Assembly (NCBI GenBank): GCA_013365325.1
Contig: JABVXV010000085.1
Location: forward strand, 57,647-121,646
DNA: 64,000 nucleotides
Reading direction: 5' to 3'
From: Dipetalonema caudispina
Lineage: Eukaryota > Nematoda > Chromadorea > Rhabditida > Onchocercidae
Within the stretch, counting starts at the first letter, position 1; the number at the start of each line of letters is the position of its first letter. Shown here one piece after another: positions 12,870 through 25,000 of the stretch. Under the pieces are notes generated by a model. It was given only the letters and a program-made list of their open reading frames with translations. It made no database searches and was not told the origin of the DNA. The translations under genes were made by a program, and so were the position numbers.

Positions 12870-14010
12870 ATGAGCGATTATTCTCATCCATCATACAACC
12901 GGACAGCAACTACCAACACAACTCCATCATCACATAAACATAATATTCCACCTTCGAATCCAACATCTCAACAACAGAATACACGTCCGCCATACAGCAG
13001 CTCAATGATGAACTCGATCTCTTCCGGTATGTTTTATTCAGTGTGTCATTCTGTCTATGTGCCATTGCGCCTAAATGTATTGTATTTAAATGGTACCACT
13101 GAGATAACAATGTTAGTTGTGTTTCATATTTCAAGAAATGATAAAATTAATGCTTATCGGGAACGTTTAGGGTCAGATATCAGTTAAATGGTGTATTAAA
13201 GTAATAGGTTTCATGCGTGATACATTAATAACATGATATAAAAAAAACCAATGAAGAATGAATAAAGGAAGAAACCTGTTGATCATCCCGTAAAAGAGTC
13301 TAAAATGGTCACGATTGTTTACATTAATAGATCAACTTTAAAACAGTTTGGGTGGACAAGTGCTCATCATAATGTGTAAATTACAGTGGGCATTCAAAAA
13401 TACATTTATAGAATAACAGTGCATAGTGCCAGATGTTATTGGGATTCTAAGTCCAATTATCTGAAATTGTTTGTTCTGAATATTAACTTCATTTGACAAT
13501 TCTTTGATCATTTGAGAATTACTGCCAGTGGGTCATAATATCCCCTCACCTATCGCTCAATCTTTTCGTTTGTTGGAGCTTGTGGAACATATACTTTAAG
13601 AGCTTAGATGTATGGATTATTTCATTTACGTAAGGTAGATTGTGGTTGTGGTTATAAAAATTTCTCGAAAGTTCACTTAAAAAACACAAAAAACTGAAAT
13701 ATATTAGGTTAGCATTTTTTCCTAATGCTTCAGATGTGTATGGCTCATCAAATTCACAAATTCCGTACCAGCAGCCGCCGATGAATTCTCATCATAACGG
13801 TACTTTCCAGCTTAATCCAAATGCGGCACCCTTTCATCCTGCATATTCGGTATGTTGTCTGCATTGAGCTTCGATAAATTCTAATCTTTTGATGATCTGT
13901 GCGAAATTACCTCCGAAATTAAACGATATCGAGTGTTTCAAATTAAATCTCTCAATGTCCTACTCATAATTAGAATCATCTAGCAATTTCACTTGTATCA
14001 CCCTGACTGC

Positions 14011-14043
<33 letters not shown>

Positions 14044-17000
14044 GAAAATTGTGATGCTAGCTTATAAAACACAGCGGTTAGTGTTCTCTATAGAAATGAT
14101 TAACCATACATTATACATCTGATTTCAATTATATACATATTACATGATGCGATCCTAGAGCAGTATCTTAATATATAAGTTGAAGCTACCCCAATTTATC
14201 TAAACAGTTAAGAAGGTATATTTGTTTTAGAGACGATATGAATTATTTTTCGAATTTTAATTTCCATTCTTCGATTTAAGGTCAATTTCATCAGTTTTCT
14301 TAAAGAACTTTTTTCAGTATCACTTACACGATATTCCATCTTACGTGAATGCTCCAATGTATGATGGATATTGTCCAGCAAACGCTTATGATTACCAGGT
14401 TTGTTTAAAATTCATTATACTCTAGAATTTGGTAACTAAATGTGATAAATTTTGCGTAATTAATTTCACCGGTTGAAGTAGTGGAACAAAAGTGAAGATT
14501 TGCTGACCGGAGTTCTATAAATCAAGTTTCACGATTCCAAAACCACTTTTTTGATTCCTTACATTGCATCCCTCGTTTATTTGCACATAGATTGAATCCT
14601 TTTCTTTGATCTTTTTCTAGTAGTGTCTGTTTCTTGAAGTTCTTTTTTCTTTTTTTTTTATTATTTATATCGTTACTTTGATGCTTACATCGCACGAAGG
14701 AAATATAGCTTTTTTTTTCTTTTTTTTTTTTTCAGAGTTCTTTTGGTGCAAATTTGATTTTTGAAACTGGAATAATTCCACTTGAAAAGTTAGATAGGGG
14801 TTTTCAATGTCATAATATAGAAATATGAATAAAACAAGTCAGTCTTGTGATACTTAACGTACTTTGTAAGGAACGAATTAACGAGGGTCAGAATTACCAT
14901 TCAAAACATTGTAACTTTGTTATGTAATTGTGAAATGGTGCTCAGAGAAGGTATGTCGGCAAAAATATGCTTTGTATATAGTCGAATTCTATAAGCACTG
15001 TTATCCACTTGAGAGACAGATTCGAGTGATTCAGGGGAGTAGTTTTAATCATGAATTTGTATGTGCATAGCATCGCATAAAGACGTGCACAAGGACTATT
15101 TTAAAACTAACTCACAAATGAATCAGGCAAAATTTTATGTTATCAAACAAATTTAAGCTTGATTGGTTTTATGAGTTTGTTTTTATGGTTGTTGTGTATG
15201 CTTCTCTGTGTGTTAAGCATATATTTTAAAATCTGACTTGGATCGATATGGTGTCATTAGAATGTTGTAATGAACTACTATGATTGGAATGACACCGAGA
15301 GCAGTGAAGGGGCAAGGCATGAATGGTGTTGTGGTAGATGGATAATTTGTCTTATTTTTTTTGTGGTTTAAAGATTCGTTTCGCCATTCTGCGCTCTTTG
15401 CGCAGTTGTTTGACGATTGTTTATACAAGGGAGAAGAGACAGATGGACATAGATTAAGCGATTTAGTGATGTGATTTTTCGAAATTTGTGACCGAGTGGT
15501 TTTGGTAATAGAAGTGAGGAGAGAGATTGGTTGGGCACACCGGAATTGTTGGATGGGACATGACAACTGGATATCGAAGAAGTGTGAACGATTAACCATG
15601 TCATTTTCCTTGCTCTGTGTAAGTATACCAGCTGGTCTTCTCGCTCGGTGAGAGCTCATTTCATCAATACTTCAGATTTGTTCATTTTTCAACCCTATGC
15701 TGCTAGAATTCTCCCTAATCCATTTTGTATTTTCAAAAAAACTTTTACACATACCTCTCTCTTTTGTCCTTTGTTTCCTTCAGTTTTAATGTGCGAAGAC
15801 AAGTGGGAAACGGGTTGTCGTTCGATAGCTTCTTGTTTGTCCGTTCCACTGAGTTCATTTCGTCTGCCCTATCCGATCTAATCATTGTTTGGTTACTCAA
15901 TTCAAGGTTTCATCCACAATGAGACTAAAGGCAAGAATTAAACTTAAAATACTTTTTGTATAAATCCAAGCACAAACAGTTTCATGGAGAAGAAAGTCTT
16001 TCTAATAGTTTTATTTTCACTCTGGTGTAGTATTCCCGAAAATGTTAGTCTGGAATGGAAAGAGTTCATTTCTGATTGTGTCTTTATATAGGTAGTTAAC
16101 TTTGAAAGAATACCTGCATTAATAACATAAGCTTCATTGGTTTTCATTTGAATGAGTGAGTGAGAAATGAGGACTTCTTCCGGATATCAAGATGGATACC
16201 TTAGATTTAGGAGGTTTTGACGTCATTGTCCTGTTTTAATTAACTGATTTCTTCATTGCAAAGGGTTACATCCTTTGAAATGAGAGACAGTAATAGATTC
16301 ATGAAGTTCGATTCCATCTTCGTTGGAGCTTTTCTGTCGTATTTTGTGATCGCCTTTGTTTAAAAGGAGCTCATTACATCAGCCGGGAAAATTTTTTGAG
16401 TGTTTTTATCTCATCATAAAGTGACAAATAAAAAAAACTGATTTGCACCAGAAACCTTCAAGATAATCCATCAGGAGTGGTAGATTTAGTGGGGTATGGT
16501 ATATTAGTATGCAGTCGATAATGATAAAAACAATGTTGGAAAATAAATGGAATTCATTGGGTGTAATGCTGCAATCAAAATGTAGAGGTGTGGAGTGCGG
16601 GAGAGCAGAAGAAGGGAAGCATTAAAGTGAATCTTTTCACGATTGTCTGTGCTGATGTGAAAGTGCATCATCATGCGGTGACTGGTACGGCCTATAATTG
16701 ATCGTTGATAATTTTATGGTTATTTTTTCCTTCTCTGCAATAAACAATGCCTACCTATCTTTAATCTCAGTAAAGGGAAAATCATTTTTTTTTTTTTCTT
16801 CAGCTTATCATAGTTGGATCCATTTTCAGTCTTTTTTTATCTTAATATCTTATATTTTATTATAAGTTGATTATAATATTACTGCTGCTAAATACTCCGT
16901 TCTTGCTACTCATAAGATGTCTCGAGCCAAACTTTGGCTTAGAATCTGAGTAGCAGCAGTTCCAGCACTGTGATCCTGAATCTTAAATAGATACTCTCAT

Positions 17001-20000
17001 TTACTGTATGTAATTTCAATCATTGCCAATTTAATCATGTTTATTCGAACAGTCATTATTAGGATTTTAATCAAGCAATAATTTTGAGTCGTTATATTGA
17101 AAGTCGTTGTTATTGTAGTTTTCGCAAGAGATCCCAATGTTCACTCCATATATGGAACCACCAGCATCAAATGGTGATGATGGGGAAACACTGGGTGCAG
17201 AATTAGGTTATGGTAATAACTTTGGATATTACGGACTGCAAGCTAATCTTTCACCTGCTCTCTGCGAACGAATGCTGTGCAGTGAACGAGCTAAAGAATT
17301 ACAGGAGGTTGCTTGTTAAGTTTACATGTTATCCGTTTTTGCATGATACATGTGGGCCTGTTATCTTCATGGCTGCTGTATTGCCTTGATTGTAACGTTC
17401 AATTTTAACTTTTTATTGATGGTAGAAGATATAGAGTCGGAGAAAAGATCGAAACATATATTCATTGGTCACTTAGAACAGTTTTTAAGATCTATAGATA
17501 GGAAACACCAAAGATATTAGCATTTGAATTCGTATATTCAATGGATGGCGATATAGTGCCCCACTGACAGAAATATGTGATATGACAGAGAAAAATAATG
17601 CAATTACTTATTCGGATGAGATACATGCAGTTGGCACTTTTAAGTAAGAATATAAACAATACAAGCTTATGCGATGTAACTGTGGTGGGCCTTTTCAGAT
17701 AGAATCACATTTTTTTTTCCTTTCGGGATATTTGTGGCTTTACTTCCAATTTAGATACAAGTTGGTTTGGAACAGCTAATATTAGAGCCAGGTGAATTTG
17801 AAACCTGGTCGAATGCTATCAGGGAACGTACAACCAATCCGTCGTTCAAAATTGACGCGTTAAAAATAGCGGTCGAAATGATTATTCAATTGGTAAGAAT
17901 TATTTATCACGTGTAGAATTTTAACTTTTCGGATAAAGTTATAAATGATTTATTGTAAATCTATAATGTATGTGAACTACATTTCCGTCTGCATTTAGTG
18001 TATATATCTTGGAGCGAGGAGATTTCTGTTTAGGAAGATAATGTTTTAGGAAATGATACAAAATGATATGGTATTGCAAAGTAAAAGTGAAATGAAAATT
18101 TTGGATTCTTACTGTTGTAGTTTGATGTAGGGATTTCTTCCGAAGTCAACTTTGAAAGATAAATTGAAGGTAAGGTAGGTGGAAGGGTAAATGCGGAAAG
18201 TATTACACAGAGTTCAGAAGTGACAGTTTGCGTCTACTCAGAAATGTTGATTTACTGGAAAGTTATGCAAACTGTCAAGTCTGGAAGAATTAGAATTTAA
18301 TGGAGGGTTCGTGAATTAAAGATGTACCATCGATTTTCAACTTCAAATTTCAATTTTATAATTTTTAGGCAGCATTTACTTCATCATCACAAACGGTACA
18401 ATATAATTTGGCGAAATTATGTTCATTTTTGTGTCGCGATCTGCATACTTTCCAAGATGATATGATTGCTAGCTTGCTATGCTTTCACGAGGAGCAAAGA
18501 TCTAATCTTAGTGATCAACAACGAAAGAATCTTCTGCTGTTTTTTGCAGAGATTTATGAAAAACTAGAGTCGGTAAGTTGTTTTTCTTCGGTTCTAACCA
18601 TTTCTCTGATTTTTCATGAGGATTTTTTGCATCACACTTTACTTTCTCTCACACTTAACCTTCGATTTTCAATTATTCCAACGACAGAGTTGAATGCTAA
18701 CAACAATGTTTTGGACTTTTATCGTCCATAACCTGATTTAGGCTTTAATACTTCCCTATATTTGAGATTAATATTTTAAAAAGATTCCTTTCACTTTCTA
18801 TTTTTCCTCTGAATTTTAATTTTCGTTGTTCTAACTTCTCGTCATGATAGACTTGAGATGAAACAATTGTGATATTTATTAGTAAAATCTATAAATTTTT
18901 TCCATACTAACTTTTTTGAAATGAAATCCTACAATCAAATCCAAATTTTAGAAAAAAAGTTCGCAGATGCAAGCTTTTGAGAACGCGCTATTGGAACAAA
19001 TCAAGGAAGTCTTAGTGGCTGATCGTTTGGATGATTCGAAAGTTAAAGTGGTAGTAGAAGTGCTTAAAGTAATTTTTAACTGCAATTTTCAAGTTTATTT
19101 GTTGAACTCTTTTATTATGATATTAATAAACATTAGGTGGAGTTGATTTATGATTATTTTCACATATCGGACTTCCAAAAAAGTTTTATTTTAGCTTACT
19201 GGTCGTTATTTGGATACTGATGAAGGAACCTCAAAAATTAACGAGCTTCTCACACAGCTAAATGCTATTGCTAAAGCACATCCTGCTATCAGCGAGTAAG
19301 CGTACTAATATAGTCATTAATGTTTTTTTAAATGCTTATATGTTTAATTCATTACGAAACAATGTGGTTCAATAACAGCACCTACTACAATTATAATCTG
19401 AGAAAAACAATGTTATCAAGCACGGTAAGAATATGTTTTTAGAAATTTCATGTTAACCAGGTTGATCATGTAGACTAGTTGAATTCCCAATTGAACTAAC
19501 CGCTGCTTGGAGTTGATAACTGTAAAACAGTTATGCAGCTAAGAAGTAAGTCAAGACAGAGGACCTGAAATATCTCTTGCCAGTATGCTACCTTCTTAGG
19601 ATTATGGAAATCAGCAGTTTCCAAGGGTTTTTCTGTTGTTTCTCTTATTGAGTAATATTCGTAAGAGGTGTTGTTATCATCTGTTTGAGAAAAACATCTG
19701 AGGAATATTTTTAGGGGACGTTTTTTATAGGCATTTACTTATCTTTAAAAGTTCAGTAATCGCGAAATGTTATGACTTTCAGTTCTGTGAAAGAACGAAT
19801 ACTAAGTTTGAACACATGGCGTGAGAACAAATGGGATGCAAGGAATTTTCTAACTAATAAAGAAGAGAAACCAGCGACTGACGTAAGTGGTTGAGAGATA
19901 TTCTGATCTCAGTCTACTAGAAAAGTTATTTATCTGTCCTTTAAATGCGTATAAAGTACCTCTCAAAATATCCCCAAATATTCTCCAAGAAAGTTAAATT

Positions 20001-20557
20001 AATAAGAAGTTTTAATAGTTTCAGCAGTATCGTAGAGAAAATGACTTGACGCCATCTTGTTCATCTAGTTTCATCATTGGCCCTGATGGTCAGCCATTAA
20101 CTGAAGAAGAACGAGCCTTCCTGGAAGAGAGCTTCCGTAAACTGGATAACAATGACACGATCTTGGATAATGATGATGTGAGCGATGAATACGACGAATT
20201 TTTGTCAGCAGGTCTGAAGAAATTTTGTTAAATTCAAATATTTTCCACAATATTTACGCATATATCACTATAATAAAGTTATATAAACAGGCCGTATATA
20301 GTTTGTTTTTTTTTCCTGATTACTTCGACAAATAAAGGATAATACCGCTTCTACATCAGTTTCTTTATTACAGCTTTAATCTGTTTAGCTTGAGGATGGT
20401 AAATAATTTAATTTCAGTCGCTAATGAAGAAGCCAAAAAACGTGTGGCAGAAATGGAAATGGCTGAAATGGAAAAACAAATGGCAAAAACCAGTCTCGAT
20501 GGTCGGATTGAAATCCCTCCAAATCGAGGTGAAAATGGCAAAAATACGGCAACATAA
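12870..20557 (+). CDS. PAIP1-like poly(A)-binding-protein-interacting protein (PAM2 + MIF4G)
   Basis: Eleven exons: 12870-13026, 13734-13849, 14318-14398, 17119-17307, 17755-17892, 18369-18572, 18952-19068, 19195-19295, 19783-19882, 20025-20211 and 20418-20557, about 508 residues, all in phase. The N-terminus is Ser/Asn/Gln/Pro-rich and disordered. Exon 2 ends with FQLNPNAAPFHPAY, a textbook PAM2 motif (L-N-x-x-A-x-x-F-x-P), which binds the MLLE domain of poly(A)-binding protein. Exons 5-9 form a MIF4G-like helical core, matching human PAIP1 at the LTEQPGSFET-type start (here ILEPGEFETW), LLLFFAEIYEKLE and VLKLTGRYLD. The tail SFIIGPDGQPLTEEERAFLEE matches the PAIP1 C-terminal block, followed by an acidic stretch and a Met/Glu/Lys helix. 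Role: linking PABP to eIF4A/eIF4F to tune translation. Intron 3 is unusually long (2.7 kb). An in-frame extension back to 12777 seems less likely than the ATG at 12870. Confidence 0.85.
14013..14042. repeat. poly-T tract (30 bases)
   Basis: Uninterrupted run of T in intron 2 of the PAIP1-like gene; among the longest homopolymers in the window and a likely site of length polymorphism or assembly error. Confidence 0.9.
15598..15618 (+). CDS. candidate alternative first exon of the PAIP1-like gene
   Basis: Within the 2.7 kb intron 3, ATG at 15598 opens seven codons (MSFSLLC) that end at a near-perfect donor, TGT|GTAAGTAT (15619), in phase 0. Exon 4 (17119) also begins in phase 0, so the two would join in frame. 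The product would lack the whole disordered N-terminus and the PAM2 motif but keep the MIF4G core. The surrounding 14.7-17.1 kb intron looks less AT-rich than the intergenic DNA. This is inference; no transcript evidence is available. Confidence 0.35.
16904..16955 (+). ncRNA. intronic hairpin, microRNA-precursor-like candidate
   Basis: In intron 3 of the PAIP1-like gene the arms TGCTACTCA (16904-16912) and TGAGTAGCA (16947-16955) are perfectly complementary. The centre AGCCAAA-C-TTTGGCT (16925-16939) forms a second 7-bp stem. Short complementary blocks between them give a roughly 52-base imperfect hairpin. An extra ACTGCTGCT at 16881-16889 could also pair with the downstream AGCAGCAGT, competing for the 3' arm. 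Size and shape fit a compact pre-miRNA on the host-gene strand, but the central terminal loop is very tight and no known miRNA seed is recognised. Confidence 0.3.
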
Positions 20558-22054
20558 AGGGAATGAAAAAAAATTGATAATCAGGTTGTATCGGAAAATT
20601 ATGTAGAACATGAGTGGATTGTAAGATAATAATTTTTTAAAATTTTAATAAAAAGCTCGAATGTTACCATTGAAATGGATTTTATTTACTGAGGTTCCAC
20701 TTTGTTGGATTAATGGCCTGTGCGATTTCAGCCATGTGGTTCGACTTTTTATTTTTCAAAAAAAGATTTATGCAGTAGTCGCTTTTTTTGGTATCCTCAG
20801 GTCACAGTTTTTTTATTATTTTCTTAGTTTGGGAAGATCACCTCCTATTTAATTTCCAAGGTTTTATTCTGGTTAGAAAGGCCCAATCTAAGCGGATTGT
20901 ATGAGCTGGTAACCAATTTCTTTTGAAATAAACTCTTAATGTTTTTATTTCCCGTTATCTCCACAGTGTACGAGTTCCATATTGCAAGTGTTGCTTTATA
21001 ATCTCGGCAGTGGATGATGTCATTTTTGCTGACATCTAATTTTTTTTTTTTTTTTTTTGTGAAACTTTGTCACTCACCCTAAGAAATAAGTATAACGAAT
21101 TCACATGCATGCTTAGCAAATAAAGTAGGTAGGAGTAGAGGAATGAATGCGTGACTTGTTTAGCAAAACCATCATTTTATTGTTTTATTCGCTCAGCAGT
21201 ATCCTTTTAGAAGGTGGTTGTTCCTTTGGTGTTGGAAAGCACTGATATATAATTCATGTCGTTAAGCAAAATTTAATAGAATTAATTCATTTTAGTCAGT
21301 AAATAGTACAAAATATATTTAGGCGAATTTATGCTAAAACGTACACAATCATTTGCTTTAATTACAAAATTTTTTCAAACTGAAGTGTAACTATAACGAT
21401 GCTTACGTACACTGACCGTAAACTGCCAAGAAAAAGGATATTCGTAATTTAATGTACGATAAACTATCCTGGAATTTCATTTTGTTTTCATTGTATAGGT
21501 AGTTACTTCTCAAATCAATTTTTGCTATGTACATAATAGTACTTATTAGCGAAAAAGAATGAGAAGAGTGCATTCAGTACCTCGCGTGATGTCACATCAC
21601 GTAATATTATATTTTCACTTTTTTCTCTCCATTTTTTTAAAAGTGGTAGCTCTGAAAGTTATGTCCTCCTTTTCTCTATTACTTTTGTGTGTGCGTGCTG
21701 GACACGGTAAGACTGTGTAACTTTTTGATCCTCTCGTAAAATTTTATGATCACTTTACATTCAGTTCAACTTTTCTGATGTTCCTTTTTTATTTTTTCGT
21801 CTAACTTATGTACATCTGTTGTGAATAAATTATGGTTGCAAAACAATGGCTTACGCATTAAATCTATTCGCACTATATTGCGTAAGAGATTTTCCACAGG
21901 ATAAAATTCTTTATGAAAACACCATAAACTCTATTTTAGCAATAAGAATTTCGTATGTTACTTAATTTTATTTACAGTTCTCCATGGTTTTTGACATTAA
22001 ATTCATAAATGAATGAGATATGAAGCATCTTTAAAATTCTCTGGAAGATGTTTT
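20558..22054. other. convergent intergenic region
   Basis: The 3' ends of the PAIP1-like gene (+) and PPIL2 (-) face each other here. AATAAA at about 20647-20652 is a likely polyadenylation signal for the + strand gene. A perfect 7-bp inverted repeat CGTGATG-TCA-CATCACG sits at 21585-21601. No coding exon was recognised. Confidence 0.6.
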
Positions 22055-25000
22055 TTACCAGGATGAAAAATCACCAAAGTTCTGATTTGGCTTAAAAGTC
22101 TTTTTAGCTACGCCTAATTCAGTGATGTCGTTCGCCATGCGCTTCGACGCTTCAGTTAATTCTGGCAAATTTATGTACTTCCCAACGCCAGCACCATATT
22201 TCTTTGGTTTTGGAATTTGCGTTACTGGAGTTGGCGCACTTACCAGTGTTTCTGAAATTGAAAGTCATGAATTTTCATTCATCTATTTCTTCATACGAAA
22301 AATTATCGAAGCATGCTCCTGATCCTTAATAGAAGCACATACCAACTTTTTTCGAGTGAAACAATTCTAAGCAAACAACTCTCAAACTAATTTTCTGAAA
22401 ACTCAACTTTAAAAAATAACACAATTCATACCGCTTTCTTGATTGGCTTTCGCTAAGCGAATATTTTCCCTTTCTTTCTCCACCGCTGCTTCAGCCTCCT
22501 CGAACGGGTCAACAAAAATTTCTGAATTAAGAAAAACCACATCTACCTGAAAAATAAGTAATGAATTTGAAGCTTGTATTATTCGAAAATACGAAACTCC
22601 CAAGTCGGAGATTGAAAACTTACAACTGGACGGCTGCTTTCATCAGTTTCTATCTTTTCAATAGCGTTCAACGTTCCGGTACCACCCACAACACGTCCAA
22701 AAATAGTATGTTTACCGTCCAGGTAATTGCATGATCGAAAAGTAATAAAGCTGAAAAAAGCAAGATTACAAAGTACGCTGTAATCAGATAAACGATTAAT
22801 TCATAAAGCTATTCGGTGAAGTGCGCGACATTTTCTAGACGTCAAGCACACAAGACATCAACAGTCTGAGAAATATTTTTCAAAAAATTCATAAAACTTA
22901 CAATTGCGATTTATTTGTATCTGTTCCCTGATTTGCCATACTCAGTATGCCGCGTTGATTGTGACTAAATGACGACACGATTTCATCTTTAAAAGGCTTT
23001 CCCCAGATAGAATCACCTCCTTTGCCGGTGCCTGTCGGATCTCCTCCTTGCATCTAAATGATAAGGGTATTTACAAATTCTTCCATATACACTATTTATT
23101 CCCATGCAGTAATATACAACTTACTTAAACGTCATCCACTGTAGGAATAGTTTAAAACTCATCAGTATTACTAATGGAATATAATAAATCTGATAAATAA
23201 GCTCCATTTTTACATATTTACGGCGAAGAACTGTAACGAAAGATTTTGAAATTTTACCATAAAGTTTCGGATGATCCGATGAAACTTGGTATTGTTGTAA
23301 TAACGATTTTTGCAATGTTTGATAAAGTTCTCGCAAGCTCTTGGTGCATCTTTGCAATATAATTCAAGATTTATTGCACCATAATTAGTTACGATTCTTA
23401 CATAACCATTCTTGTTTACTCTTGCATATCTGAAAATAAGAATTGGTGAGAAGTACGTCCACACGGAACAGGACTGGTCTGCATTTCAAAATTTCTCCAA
23501 AACTTGTAAAAATTATATAAACCATCTTTGTTACCAATTTTAGAAGGTATATTATTCCTCAGAAAAAAACAAAAAAACAAAAAAAAATTCACTTAATGGT
23601 ATCAGCATCAAGTGTAGCTGCCTTCTGGTGTGTTACAGGCTCCATCGTCGTCGATGTCAAGCCTGCAGCTACACGACCTTGACTGTAATGTGCAGCACTG
23701 AGTTCATCTGGTGCTTCTTCTTTTATTTCTTCAATTTTCTGAATAATTGCTGCATTTTATAGAAATAAAATTTGATTTCGCGAAAAAAATTAACTAAAAT
23801 TTGAAATATATGGAAACATCAATGCGCATGTAAAAACGTTTTTCTTATCCGAGATTTCGATCCGATTTTTCAATCACTAGCACTACATGATTATTTCACT
23901 ACCAATTTTAGGTATGAAAGACAGCCTAAACTTACTGCTGGGACATATTCTTTCGCCAGCCTTTCCAAAATTTCTTTAGTTTCGTTATTCATCCGTCGGA
24001 TATAAAACTTCGGATCTTCCATGGCTTTTTTTTCAGCCTCGATTTCAGCTTTCGTCTTTAAATCCAGTTTTACATGATGAAATTGTTCAATATTAAACTT
24101 TTCCAAATGATTTGGATCCTGAAAGAAACTTGAGAAAATCTATAATATAGTACACGACAGCTCACCAGATGATTCCATTAGCTCCATCTGGATTTATTTC
24201 CTTGCTTGGTCAACCTCCTACCTCTTGGAAACATGCTAATATGCAATGAACAGAAAATGTAGAAAAATTACAAGAAAATTTTCAGAAGTTTCACAAGAGT
24301 CGAGGGGAAGGTAAACCGTATGTTGCCTGACTATGTTAGCATAAAATAAACGTCTGCTAGTTTAAAATCCTAGGCAGTTAACACTGTAGTAAAAATATGA
24401 AATTAATCTGAAAATTGCCGTACTTGCAGAGTAACAATATCCTTCCTTTGAAATGGTTCATCCGTTAGAAGATCTCTCAGATGCCCAGGTTTCAAATTCA
24501 GTTCTTCGATAGCCTCAAGTGAATATACATTTCCTGTTTGACAGATGGTCACAATATGACTAGTGGGTGTGAAGACACGAAATGTAACAGGACATCGAAA
24601 ATTACCTATAATACAAAAATCCGTTTTGAGGATTTTGAGGATACGGAAATGTTGTGGCCGGTTTCCAGTACAGCATATGCGTAACATGCATTATGCGACT
24701 GCAAAATATATGCATGTCAGTAGTGCTAAATCTATGATTATCCTCTCATGATTTCCCTCTCTTCCGATTGATTCGAAATTTTTCTAAACATGGAGAAGTG
24801 TACCCTCACTTACAATTATTGAATAGAGAGAACTCAAAGGTAAATCACGACCTGAATTACTGTTCATTTCCTAATATGAACTTCAAAAAATAGACTGTTT
24901 CCAACTCTAAGCAATTAGTGCTAAAAAAAATCCTTACCATCACTATCTTTGTCGAATTTCAAATGAATCAACTCTTTTGCTGTCATTTTCTTGCCAGTTA

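Noticed and set aside
13890..14005. Possible C/D-box snoRNA in PAIP1-like intron 2 (TGATGA ... CTGA)
   Set aside because: The boxes are about 110 bases apart with no terminal stem or D' box; too weak to report.
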